Origin: Spirosoma agri
Lineage (GTDB): Bacteria; Bacteroidota; Bacteroidia; Cytophagales; Spirosomataceae
Length of the DNA stretch: 64,000 nucleotides
Assembly (NCBI RefSeq): GCF_010747415.1
Contig: NZ_JAAGNZ010000002.1
Span: 1,612,001 to 1,676,000 of the forward strand
Direction of reading: 5' to 3'
This document shows, piece after piece, positions 26,177-34,855 of the stretch; position 1 is the stretch's first letter, and each line of letters starts with the position of its first letter. Under the pieces are notes generated by a model. The model did not search any database, had not been told where the DNA came from, and was given only the letters and a program-made list of their open reading frames with translations. Made by a program: the position numbers and the translations under genes.

Positions 26177-27136
26177 TCAGAATAATTCGCGGGCGATTTT
26201 AACGATGTTATCGGATTTTCCCATAGTGTAAAAGTGAAGCGCTGGGACTCCGTAAGCGGCTAATTCACGACATTGCTGGATACTCCATTCCACGCCGACC
26301 TGTCGGGCCTGCTGGTCATTTTCGCAGGATTCGACGGCTTTTACGAGATCATCGGGCAGGTGCAGGTGAAAAATCCGGGGCAGTACCTGAAGTTGCTTGC
26401 GGGTGCTGATCGGCTTCAGACCCGGTATGATCGGTACCGTGATACCGGCCTGCCGACACCGTTCGACAAAGTCAATATACTTCTGATTGTCGAAGAACAT
26501 CTGCGTCACGATGTAATCGGCTCCCTTGTCAATTTTCTGCTTCAGGTAGTGAAAGTCGGTGTCGTGATCAGCGGCTTCGAAGTGTTTTTCGGGATAAGCC
26601 GCTACACCAATACAGAAGTTGCTGGGAGCCAGTGGGGTATCTTCTTCGTGTAAGTAAATGCCCCGGTTCATATTGGCAACCTGTTCTACGAGTTCGCTGG
26701 CATAGGTATACCCGTTTTCTTTGGCCTTGAATGTCGAGAACGGTTTGGCCGGATCACCCCGCAGAACCAGTGCATTGTCAATACCGAGGTAGTGCAGATC
26801 GATCAGGAAATCTTCGGTCTCTTCGCGCGAAAAACCGCCACACAGGACGTGCGGAACGGGGTCGACCCCGAACCGGTGCATTATAGCCGAACAAATGCCG
26901 ACCGTACCAGGCCGTTTGCGCGTCACGATCTTCTGAATGGTGCCATCGGGCATCGGACGCTCAATGTATTCTTCCCGGTGGTAGGTGACATCAATGAACG
27001 GCGGCTTGAACTCCATCAACGGCTCGATGTTGTCGAGCAGGTTTTTAAGCGTATCACCTTTGATGGGCGGAATCACTTCAATCGAAAAAATTGGTTTGCC
27101 GTTCGCGGCTTTCAGGTGATCGGAAATCTTAGTCAT
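26177..27136 (-). CDS. metF: 5,10-methylenetetrahydrofolate reductase
   Basis: A 319-residue FAD enzyme reducing methylene-THF to methyl-THF for methionine synthesis. The catalytic Glu lies in PIFSIEVIPPIKGD; other family segments are VLRGDPAK, YIVTQMFFDNQKYIDF and PIIPGLKPIS. The ATG start gives MTKISDHLKAANGKP. A small membrane-protein gene ends 20 bases upstream on the same strand and is probably co-transcribed. No riboswitch structure was recognised upstream. Confidence 0.95.
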   Translation of the reverse strand: MTKISDHLKAANGKPIFSIEVIPPIKGDTLKNLLDNIEPLMEFKPPFIDVTYHREEYIERPMPDGTIQKIVTRKRPGTVGICSAIMHRFGVDPVPHVLCGGFSREETEDFLIDLHYLGIDNALVLRGDPAKPFSTFKAKENGYTYASELVEQVANMNRGIYLHEEDTPLAPSNFCIGVAAYPEKHFEAADHDTDFHYLKQKIDKGADYIVTQMFFDNQKYIDFVERCRQAGITVPIIPGLKPISTRKQLQVLPRIFHLHLPDDLVKAVESCENDQQARQVGVEWSIQQCRELAAYGVPALHFYTMGKSDNIVKIARELF

Positions 27137-27156
27137 TCAAATAAACTGCTTACCCC

Positions 27157-27459
27157 TTATTTTGTATAGCGTCGAAGCCCTGCCAGATAAACGACGATGA
27201 GTAGCTGCGACGATAGAATGAATGCGATACAGGTAATAAGTTGCCCGCGTTCGGTTGTCACACTAGCCGAGACGATGCCCGTGGCAAAAGCGGCTGCGCT
27301 CAATGCCAGTAACCATTTACCAGCCCATCCCGCCAGTCCTTTTTTGTCAGTAACCCTCGTCTGGTCCACGTTGGACAGTAAATCCGTTCGTTCGAAACGC
27401 CAGACGATGCAGCCGAGCAAGGCGATAAAGAGGCCAATAATCAGAAAGATGACAGCCAT
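27157..27459 (-). CDS. Small three-helix membrane protein, unknown
   Basis: A 100-residue protein with hydrophobic stretches at the N-terminus (VIFLIIGLFIALLGCIVW), in the middle (WLLALSAAAFATGIVSA) and near the end (ITCIAFILSSQLLIVVYLAG). No family is recognised. It sits directly upstream of metF and directly downstream of a PAP2 phosphatase on the same strand, with gaps of about 20 bases, so it is part of the run. Confidence 0.6.
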   Translation of the reverse strand: MAVIFLIIGLFIALLGCIVWRFERTDLLSNVDQTRVTDKKGLAGWAGKWLLALSAAAFATGIVSASVTTERGQLITCIAFILSSQLLIVVYLAGLRRYTK

Positions 27460-27476
27460 CGGTCAACGTGTTAGGC

Positions 27477-28337
27477 TTAGCGCGAAAACACCAACAGTCG
27501 TGCGTTGATTCCAGTAGCTGAGCCATTGTTCCAGGGTTGGATGGTCAGTCGCCGGCTAATGCTATTCTGCTTGCTGACTTCGTGTACTTTAGGAATCCAC
27601 CAGCCCGCCAGTGAGCCAAAGGCCGCCCCAACCAGGATGTCGCTCGGGAAGTGGTAGCCCGCTTCGTACCGCATCAGACTCGTCGTGGAGGCCAATCCAA
27701 GCATGACGATCCAGACGACGGGTTTGAGTTTGGAGTTCGGGTAATAATGCCGGAATAGTTCGGCGGCAAAAACGGCTGAAGCAAACGATGTTCCGGCATG
27801 GCCCGAGAAGAACGATTGCCGGCCATTGGGGGCCAGCTTCGGATCCAAGGGCGCGTCCGGATTGTATACATAAGGACGCGTGCGCAGAACAATATTCTTG
27901 ACGGTCTGCTGAATGAGCGTTGGTAAGGCCAGCACTTCAACGTACATCAACGGGATCGTTGCCCAGCTTTTATGGCGTATCAGGGTTGGTACCGCAATCA
28001 ATCCGGTCGCAACGAAATTGGCCGTGAGCGTCTGATCACTCAATCGGTATGCATTCGGTGACCACTTGTACGTAGCACTTCGGTCGAAGGCGTTGACCTG
28101 ACTCCGGTCGAAACGACTCAGATCACCCTGGCTAAACGGCTGAACCTGTTGTTCCAGCAGAAAAGAGGCCGCGCCTGAGACCGCAACGATTCCCAGCAGC
28201 GTAGCATCGGTCTTCCAACTGAGCTGGTACGGATTGGGTCTGAGTCGGGGTACTGGTTCCGAAAGGGTATCCTGGGCCTGCGTAACTGATAGTTGCAAGA
28301 CGAGCAGGAGGGAGAAAAGAGGGGATACGACTCTCAA
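27477..28337 (-). CDS. PAP2-family phosphatase, copy 1
   Basis: A 286-residue membrane phosphatase with a signal-like start (LFSLLLVLQLSVTQAQ). The three PAP2 motifs are visible: KNIVLRTRPY (K-x6-RP), SFFSGHAGTSFAS (SGH) and RYEAGYHFPSDILVGA (R-x5-H-x3-D). Likely substrates are isoprenoid or phospholipid phosphates at the outer face of the inner membrane. It is a close paralogue of the next upstream gene, so the pair arose by tandem duplication. A -7-like TAGATTTG lies upstream at 28358-28365. Confidence 0.88.
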   Translation of the reverse strand: MRVVSPLFSLLLVLQLSVTQAQDTLSEPVPRLRPNPYQLSWKTDATLLGIVAVSGAASFLLEQQVQPFSQGDLSRFDRSQVNAFDRSATYKWSPNAYRLSDQTLTANFVATGLIAVPTLIRHKSWATIPLMYVEVLALPTLIQQTVKNIVLRTRPYVYNPDAPLDPKLAPNGRQSFFSGHAGTSFASAVFAAELFRHYYPNSKLKPVVWIVMLGLASTTSLMRYEAGYHFPSDILVGAAFGSLAGWWIPKVHEVSKQNSISRRLTIQPWNNGSATGINARLLVFSR

Positions 28338-28382
28338 CGGGGCTGGTATTTATTGCGCAAATCTACGGATAAACCCAACACA

Positions 28383-29258
28383 CTAGCGGAACCGGAGTCG
28401 AGCATAGACGCCGGTTGCCGAACCACTGCTCCACGGTTGCACATCGAGCCGACGGCCGAGGGCGCTCCGGTTCTTGACTTCGTGTAATTTGGGAATTCCC
28501 CAACCGACCAGCGAGCCGAAGGCAGCGCCTACCAGCAGATCCGAGTAATAATGCCGACCACTCTCGTAGCGCATAACACACGTTGCACTGGCCAGTCCGA
28601 GCGTACCAACCCAGACAACGGCCTTTAGCTTTGATTCAGGGAAATAGTGCCGGAAGACCTCACTCGTAAAAACGGCGGTGGCGAAAGCCGTAGTGGCGTG
28701 CCCGGAAAAGAACGATTGCCGGGCATCGCGGTTGAGTTTTTGTTCCAGCGGAACATCGGGATTGAAAACGAAGGGGCGGGGCCGCTGCGAAATCGCTTTC
28801 ACCGTACTTTCGACGCCATTCGCAAATAACAGCGTTTCGAGGTACATGACCCCAATCGTTTTCATATCCTGCCGCATCGGTTTGGTGCCAAGTGTCAGCA
28901 GAACGGGCAGTGCCACGTTCGAGAATAGGGTAATGTCGCTGACCTTGGCAATGGACGGGTTCCAGTTGCGTGTAGCACTCCGATCGAAGGCATTAATATC
29001 ATCGCGATTCAACGCGGCCACCTCGGCGGGGGTGAGCGGATCAACGGCTTTGTCGAGCAGTACCGACGTACCAAACGTGGCAACCCCAGCCCCGAGCAGG
29101 ATTGCTTCTCGACCCGTGCTGAGCTGGTACGGTGAGTCGGAATACTGCGTTGTCCGTTGCTGGGAACTGGTCGTTTGGGCCGTACCAACCAGCGATTGCA
29201 GGGTCAGCCAAACAAACAAAAGGGGTGTTGAGCGAGTCAACCGGAAACCGAAAGCCAT
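28383..29258 (-). CDS. PAP2-family phosphatase, copy 2
   Basis: A 291-residue paralogue of the 27477-28337 gene with the same order of segments. PAP2 motifs are KAISQRPRPF, SFFSGHATTAFAT and RYESGRHYYSDLLVGA. The start is signal-like (LLFVWLTLQSLVGTAQ). The shared INAFDRSAT and LSTG/LSWKTDA regions show that the copies derive from one gene. One copy may serve lipid-carrier recycling alongside UppP; that is inference. It starts 20 bases after the helicase gene stop. Confidence 0.88.
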   Translation of the reverse strand: MAFGFRLTRSTPLLFVWLTLQSLVGTAQTTSSQQRTTQYSDSPYQLSTGREAILLGAGVATFGTSVLLDKAVDPLTPAEVAALNRDDINAFDRSATRNWNPSIAKVSDITLFSNVALPVLLTLGTKPMRQDMKTIGVMYLETLLFANGVESTVKAISQRPRPFVFNPDVPLEQKLNRDARQSFFSGHATTAFATAVFTSEVFRHYFPESKLKAVVWVGTLGLASATCVMRYESGRHYYSDLLVGAAFGSLVGWGIPKLHEVKNRSALGRRLDVQPWSSGSATGVYARLRFR

Positions 29259-29278
29259 AAATTGAATGCGATAAACTG

Positions 29279-32200
29279 TTAAACAACCCGTACGACGGTT
29301 GGCTCGTCGGCCAGAAAAACCAACCGGCCCTCCACTTCGGGGAAGCCCATATCACGATATAAGCTGGTAAAATACTTGAGTGAGTTCGCCGGATCAGGCA
29401 CTGGCTCCGCAGAAGGCCCCGGTACCGATTCGTACTGCACCAGGATGACGCTACCATCGGGGTAGTAAACAACGCGGTGCGGAGCCCCATGAATGCGTTT
29501 TTTACTCAAAATGCTGCGATCGGTATCGATGCGCAAAGCCGAATTGAACAGGGCTGACAACGTGGGATGCGTGATAATTGCGATCAGCGCCTGTTTCAAG
29601 TCCGCACATTCGGCGTTACGCACCAGCCCCTCGCTGACGAGTTGGCGCAACGTCTGGTCAATGCTTTCCGGTCCTTTAATCAGGCTCAGAGCCGCACAGA
29701 GTTTACGGTCCCGTTCGCGCGTGCGTTCAAACGTGGCGACATCAAACACCCGGTCAGCCTGCCGACGGAGTTGTAAATCCTGCCCCCGGTGACCGCTGAT
29801 CACATCGTCCAACAAAATTTCGTCGCTGTCCGCAATGCGAACTGAATGCGGGAACGAGTCGGCACACAGGCTGATCTCGTAGCTCAACTGACCATCCTGC
29901 CACGCGCAGCCGCAGTTGCGGGCAACGTCACTATCGCGTAAAAAAGCGTGTAACCAATGACTAATTGTATTTTGTGCGCCCTTCGTGAAATCCTTGGCTT
30001 CGCTGACAATGTAGAGCCGGTCGGTAGGGCGCGTGAAGGCTACGTAGAGCAGATTCATGTTCTCCAAAAACGTACGCGTCAGCTCTTCTTCGTACTGAGC
30101 CGCGATCGGTTCGGGAGTGCCGCGTAGCTTGCTGGTTGTATGGGCTGGGGCCGACAGCAACCGGGCGAGCTGACCGGAACCGCTCTCGTGAGTCAGCATG
30201 TCCGTCCGGATCGAAGTCAGGTCGAGCCAGATCGTACTGTCGTTGATAGGTTCGACCCGCCAGTTCGCAAACGGGATGATGACGACGGGAAATTCGAGCC
30301 CTTTCGACCGGTGAATGGTCTGGATGCTAACCGCATTGTGCGCATTTCCTTCGACCGACACCTTCTGCCGGACGCCCTCCCAGTAGATCAGAAAATCGCT
30401 GAGGTGACCACTTCGCTTCTGATTGAACGTCAGCACTTCGTCCAGAAAACGGAACAAAAACGGGTTGTGCTCCGCCTGACTGAACAGATCGAATTGAGCT
30501 GTCAGCCGCTCCGCCAGTTCATAGGGGTTGAGTTGTCCCAGCGTATACGGATCGAGCGGGTATCCTTGGTCGGTCAGGTAGGTGTACACGCCCATTGCAT
30601 CGCCCTCAGCCACAAGACGTAGTTCTTCGGTCAGCGCATCGTCCGGAAAAATCCCCCGCACAACGCGGTGGAAGAGGTAAAGTAACTCGTACCGCAGTAA
30701 TTTCAGGTCCGGCTGTTGAAGCAGTTGCATCAGCGTCACGATCCACTTCACCGGGTCCGAGAATTCCAGCGACAGCGAATCGGCCGAAACCAGCGGAATT
30801 CGCTTGGCATTCAACTCATTGGCTAGCGCTTTGGCGTGGGTTTTTTTGCGGCACAGAATAGCGATGTCACCGTACCCGTAACCATCGGCCAGTGCCTGCT
30901 CCAGATGCTTGATGGTCTGTTCGAGCATCAGTGCGGTCAGGTCGGTATCGTCGTTCTCGTCTTTGGCAACGAAATCGATCTGAACGTGACCGGCCTTCCG
31001 GGCATTTGGCTGCGCTTTCTGATGAAACTGTTTGGTCGCGTCGAATACGTCAGCGAGTTTGGCGTGCTGGTGTTCGAATTTACGGGCGGTAAATTCGAAA
31101 AAGTCGTTGTTGAACACCACAATCGGCTCGGCGCTGCGCCAGTTCGTATCGAGCATTTCATCCTGTAAATGCCCGTCGAGCATGTCGATACGGTCGGCGG
31201 TCCACGACCCCGGATTGTGGGCTAGCTTGAGGCTCTCCAGATCTTTGCGGTGAAGCGCCACGATCTGATCCATATCGCCACCCCGGAACCGATAGATTGC
31301 CTGTTTCCCGTCGCCAACGGCCAGATTAAAGTGCTCAGCGCCCAGCGCGTTTTCGATCAGCGGCAACAGGTTCGCAAATTGCAGCCGCGACGTATCCTGA
31401 AATTCATCGATCAGGATGTGGTTGTATTTCGTACCAAGTCGCTCGTACAGAAACGGCACTGGTTCGGACGCGACAATGTTGAGAATTTTCTTGTTGAACT
31501 CCGAGATATGCACCCGCCCGTCTTTACGCAGCAGATCATCGAATTCGATACGCATCTGTTTCAGGAGCGCGAGTTTCTGGAGGTGCGGCAACAGGCAATC
31601 GAACAGGGTCACCTGCTGCGCGGTTTCGTCGCGCGTGGTCGTGATCTGCGTGATACAGTCGCACAAGTCAGCGGTCATCGCATCGATCATCGCCTGAACG
31701 GGCTTCGGCGTTTTCTTGCCGTACCAGTCGCCGTTATTGAGGGCGTTGTGAACCCGCGTCCCGGCTTCCTTTTTCGCATTCCCGTGGGCAACGGCTTTCA
31801 GATACCCACCGACCCCGCTGGCCCCGTAGCTAAAATCGGTTTCGTCGAGTCCCGCATCGGTGATCAGTTTCCAGGCCCGTTGTCCATGACCGATAATGGT
31901 TGTTTCGACTTGCTGATTATGAGTCAGTAACTGGGTTCGAATTTGCCGTAATGCGTTGGGCGATAGCTCCTGCGCGGCATTGACGGCCTCGTAAAACTGA
32001 TCCGACGTGAGGTTCCGACCAAACTCTTTCAGCAGTTCGGGCAGTTGATTCCAGCTTTTCCCCTCGGCAGCCGTATGCGTGTAATACTCGCTCAAAATGG
32101 TCGTAATCTCGTCCATTTCGTCGGTGCCCGCCTTTTCGATGAGGTTATCGATGGCCAGTTCCAGCACTTCGTCGGTGTCCATCTCTACCTCGAACGAATA

Positions 32201-32611
32201 GGGTAGGCCCAACTCGTCCGTAAACGCCATAACGACCCGCTGGGTAAACGAGTCAATGGTGGTGACGCTGAAATCGGCGTAGTGGTGCAGGATGGTCTTG
32301 AACACCGCGTCGGCTTTCCGGCGCAGATCGGCTTTCGCTATCGCAAACGATTCGTCAGTAGCAGCATGAATACCATACAGTTCGGTGACCAGCTCGTTCA
32401 ATAGCGGCAACTCTTTCCCGCCCGCAATGTCGGACAGGCGTTCAAGAATACGGTTCTTCATTTCGTTGGCAGCCGCGTTCGTAAACGTCACGGCCAGAAT
32501 ATGCCGAAAATAGCCGTCCTGCTCAGTTGGCCGCAAAGCCAGTTTGAGGTACTCTTTGGTGAGCGTATACGTTTTGCCCGACCCGGCCGACGAACTGTAA
32601 ATCTTGAACAT
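29279..32611 (-). CDS. UvrD/Rep-family helicase, AddA/RecB-like
   Basis: A 1110-residue SF1A helicase. Walker A is SSSAGSGKTYTLTK at residues 7-20, Walker B is HILIDEFQDTSRLQ, and later motifs include AVGDGKQAIYRFRGGD, TIHRSKGLEFPVVIIP and LYVAFTRPTDRLYIV. The N-terminus, size and insertions resemble AddA/RecB subunits acting in double-strand break repair. The C-terminus aligns by eye with the RecB-family nuclease domain but lacks the catalytic Asp and Lys (VILVQYES where DYK would stand). No AddB-like partner lies beside it in this window. Confidence 0.9.
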   Translation of the reverse strand: MFKIYSSSAGSGKTYTLTKEYLKLALRPTEQDGYFRHILAVTFTNAAANEMKNRILERLSDIAGGKELPLLNELVTELYGIHAATDESFAIAKADLRRKADAVFKTILHHYADFSVTTIDSFTQRVVMAFTDELGLPYSFEVEMDTDEVLELAIDNLIEKAGTDEMDEITTILSEYYTHTAAEGKSWNQLPELLKEFGRNLTSDQFYEAVNAAQELSPNALRQIRTQLLTHNQQVETTIIGHGQRAWKLITDAGLDETDFSYGASGVGGYLKAVAHGNAKKEAGTRVHNALNNGDWYGKKTPKPVQAMIDAMTADLCDCITQITTTRDETAQQVTLFDCLLPHLQKLALLKQMRIEFDDLLRKDGRVHISEFNKKILNIVASEPVPFLYERLGTKYNHILIDEFQDTSRLQFANLLPLIENALGAEHFNLAVGDGKQAIYRFRGGDMDQIVALHRKDLESLKLAHNPGSWTADRIDMLDGHLQDEMLDTNWRSAEPIVVFNNDFFEFTARKFEHQHAKLADVFDATKQFHQKAQPNARKAGHVQIDFVAKDENDDTDLTALMLEQTIKHLEQALADGYGYGDIAILCRKKTHAKALANELNAKRIPLVSADSLSLEFSDPVKWIVTLMQLLQQPDLKLLRYELLYLFHRVVRGIFPDDALTEELRLVAEGDAMGVYTYLTDQGYPLDPYTLGQLNPYELAERLTAQFDLFSQAEHNPFLFRFLDEVLTFNQKRSGHLSDFLIYWEGVRQKVSVEGNAHNAVSIQTIHRSKGLEFPVVIIPFANWRVEPINDSTIWLDLTSIRTDMLTHESGSGQLARLLSAPAHTTSKLRGTPEPIAAQYEEELTRTFLENMNLLYVAFTRPTDRLYIVSEAKDFTKGAQNTISHWLHAFLRDSDVARNCGCAWQDGQLSYEISLCADSFPHSVRIADSDEILLDDVISGHRGQDLQLRRQADRVFDVATFERTRERDRKLCAALSLIKGPESIDQTLRQLVSEGLVRNAECADLKQALIAIITHPTLSALFNSALRIDTDRSILSKKRIHGAPHRVVYYPDGSVILVQYESVPGPSAEPVPDPANSLKYFTSLYRDMGFPEVEGRLVFLADEPTVVRVV

Positions 32612-32656
32612 AGCAAGCTGAAGCCCGGCATTGATGAATAGTTGCCAGCTCCTTTT

Positions 32657-33187
32657 CTAAAAATTGTACCGCAGCCCTAATCCCGAATTCAGGTTCAGAA
32701 AGAACGGGGCCTGTAACAGCTCGACGTAAACGCCGGTTTCCAGGAAAAACGAATACGGTTTGCCGGTCGGAAAAAACTCCAGACCACCAATGCCCGATCC
32801 ACCGATGGACAGGGCTTTTTCATAATCACCATTAAGCCGTGGCGGGTAATAGCGACGTGAATTGATCTGACCTCCGAAGCCGTAATACCCCCGGATGCTT
32901 TCGCTTTTGGTCAATGCCGTATGCCACAGATAATGACCCTGAACGGCCAGTCCCACACTTTTGTACTGGCCGGAACGATAGCTGCGGTTTGTCCCATACA
33001 GGCCGCCATACGTTCCGACGTTGAGGTCGAAGGCGTGGTTGTTGCCGAAATATTTCCGGACGTTTATGCCGGATGGATCACCAAGCCGAAATCCGACGGC
33101 CCAGTTGTTGTACTGCGCGTGTGCCTTGTTTGGCGTTGCTACCCAACCTGCAAGGAGCAGGGCTGTCATCAGGACTAATTTTCTCAT
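32657..33187 (-). CDS. Small outer-membrane beta-barrel protein
   Basis: A 176-residue protein with a clear signal peptide (MRKLVLMTALLLAGWVA, cleavage after AHA). The mature part is rich in alternating aromatic and polar residues (WAVGFRLGDPSGINVRKYF, FDLNVGTYGGLYG) and ends LNSGLGLRYNF with the terminal Phe typical of outer-membrane barrels. Function unknown; the size suggests an 8-stranded barrel. It is the last gene of the minus-strand run that holds hisC, 15 bases downstream of it. Confidence 0.75.
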   Translation of the reverse strand: MRKLVLMTALLLAGWVATPNKAHAQYNNWAVGFRLGDPSGINVRKYFGNNHAFDLNVGTYGGLYGTNRSYRSGQYKSVGLAVQGHYLWHTALTKSESIRGYYGFGGQINSRRYYPPRLNGDYEKALSIGGSGIGGLEFFPTGKPYSFFLETGVYVELLQAPFFLNLNSGLGLRYNF

Positions 33188-33202
33188 AGAAATGCGTTCA
33201 GG

Positions 33203-34330
33203 TTACGAATTAGATACAAATTCCGGTTTGGTGGCCACTTCGCCTGTTCCTAACGGCAAATTAGCGGGCTGTGGTACACTGGCAAACGTATGCAGAACAG
33301 CCAGCAAACGCTCGTTTTCGCCGGGGAGACCAACGGAGATACGCAGACAGCCATCACATAGTTTCACTTTCGATCGGTCACGAACAATAACCTGCTGGTC
33401 GATCAGGTGCTCAAACGTTGCTTTCGCGTCGTCGAACCGAACCAAAAGAAAATTGGCGTCTGATGGATAAATATGCTGAACGGACGACAAAGAACGCAGA
33501 TTCTCGGTCAAGACCTGTCGTTCGGTCAGAAGGGCAGTAACCATTTCGCTCTTCTTGGCTTCCTGATTCAGTGCTTCGAGCGCGAGTGCTTGGGTGGGAG
33601 CCGAAATGTTATACGGGGGCTTAATCTTGTTGAGTATGCCGATCAGTTCGTCCGAGGCAAAGCACATGCCCAGCCGCAAAGCCGCCAGTCCCCACGCTTT
33701 CGAAAACGTTTGTAAAACGACCAGATTCGGGTAGTTGTCTAATTCACTGGTCCAGGAACGGGAATCGGCAAAATCGATGTAGGCCTCATCCACGATGACC
33801 AGTGAATGATTGGCGGCTTCCAGAATGGTACGAATAGCCGACTCCTTTAGTAGATTACCGGACGGGTTATTGGGCGAACAGAGCCAGATCAGTTTCGTCG
33901 TCTCCGAGATCGACGCCAGCACCGCGTCCACGTCCACCTGAAAATCGGGTGTCAACGGGACCTTGATGATCTCGACATCGTTAATATTGGCCGAAACTTC
34001 ATACATGCCGTACGTCGGGGGCATGATTAGGATCGAATCCGTACCCGGTGTGCAGGTCGCCCGAACGAGCAGATCAATCGGCTCGTCGGAGCCGTTACCC
34101 AGAAAAATCTGATTGGGCCGAACGCCCTTGATCGGAGCTAGCTTTTGTTTGATCGCCCACTGGTGCGGGTCCGGATAACGGTTGTAGTCACCCTGGGGCG
34201 TTGCCGAACCCAGCGGATTTTCATTGGCATCCAGAAAAACGCCCTCTTTGCCGGTATACTCGTCGCGAGCCGAGGAGTAAGGCGTAATGCTCAGAATGTG
34301 AGGGCGGAGGAGAGTAGTAAGCGTAAACAT
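33203..34330 (-). CDS. hisC: Histidinol-phosphate aminotransferase
   Basis: A 375-residue class I/II PLP enzyme converting imidazole acetol phosphate to histidinol phosphate. Motifs: DANENPLG near the N-terminus, LCSPNNPSGN, VIVDEAYIDFA, and FSKAWGLAALRLGM with the PLP Lys. It belongs to the same minus-strand run as hisG and hisD but is separated from hisD by about 2.4 kb of unrelated genes. hisB is not found downstream. Confidence 0.95.
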   Translation of the reverse strand: MFTLTTLLRPHILSITPYSSARDEYTGKEGVFLDANENPLGSATPQGDYNRYPDPHQWAIKQKLAPIKGVRPNQIFLGNGSDEPIDLLVRATCTPGTDSILIMPPTYGMYEVSANINDVEIIKVPLTPDFQVDVDAVLASISETTKLIWLCSPNNPSGNLLKESAIRTILEAANHSLVIVDEAYIDFADSRSWTSELDNYPNLVVLQTFSKAWGLAALRLGMCFASDELIGILNKIKPPYNISAPTQALALEALNQEAKKSEMVTALLTERQVLTENLRSLSSVQHIYPSDANFLLVRFDDAKATFEHLIDQQVIVRDRSKVKLCDGCLRISVGLPGENERLLAVLHTFASVPQPANLPLGTGEVATKPEFVSNS

Positions 34331-34357
34331 GAAAGAGAGTAACTAGCTGAAAATTGA

Positions 34358-34855
34358 TTAGGCTGGCGTTGGTCGCCACCGGAATGATTGCGCATCGATG
34401 GCCCGCATGGTGCAAAGTACGCCGTTCAGATGATCGTATTCGTGCTGGACTAACTCGGATAAATGCCAATTCGTTATGGTCCACGTATGCGGCTGCCAGT
34501 TCTCGTCCCGATACGACAACGTCAAACTACGGTGTCGGCGTACGTGCACCAGTAAGTTTGGAAAACTCATGCAATCGTCCCATAGTTCATCCATTTCATC
34601 GCTGGCCGTTATTAATTCTGGGTTGATGATGACCTGCGGGCGATCAACGTTCAGGTAGATCAATCGTTTCAGGATACCCAATTGCGGGGCCGCGATGCCG
34701 CGCCCGAACTGGTATTTCGCCCGGATTTCTTCCATCACGTTGTGCAGATCGGCCACCCAGGCTGGCACCAGCGGCAAGTCCGATTCCAAAACCGGCTCGC
34801 AGGTCTCGTACAGGCGCGGGTCGCCCAAGAGTAACAGATCGGCGAGGTGTTTCAT
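34358..34855 (-). CDS. Peptide deformylase-like protein, variant active site
   Basis: A 165-residue deformylase fold. Motif 1 reads GRGIAAPQLG (usual GxGxAAPQ), motif 2 reads WDDCMSFP where active enzymes have EGCLS, and motif 3 is intact HEYDH with two metal-binding His and the catalytic Glu. The Cys metal ligand and Gln are kept, so activity is possible. The Glu-Gly to Asp-Asp change marks a divergent member. The start overlaps the aminotransferase stop by four bases. It may be a second, specialised def; another copy would be expected elsewhere. Confidence 0.8.
   Translation of the reverse strand: MKHLADLLLLGDPRLYETCEPVLESDLPLVPAWVADLHNVMEEIRAKYQFGRGIAAPQLGILKRLIYLNVDRPQVIINPELITASDEMDELWDDCMSFPNLLVHVRRHRSLTLSYRDENWQPHTWTITNWHLSELVQHEYDHLNGVLCTMRAIDAQSFRWRPTPA

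Noticed and set aside
31250-31930. 226-residue plus-strand frame inside the AddA-like helicase gene
   Set aside because: Antisense shadow; the helicase frame has all SF1 motifs through this stretch.
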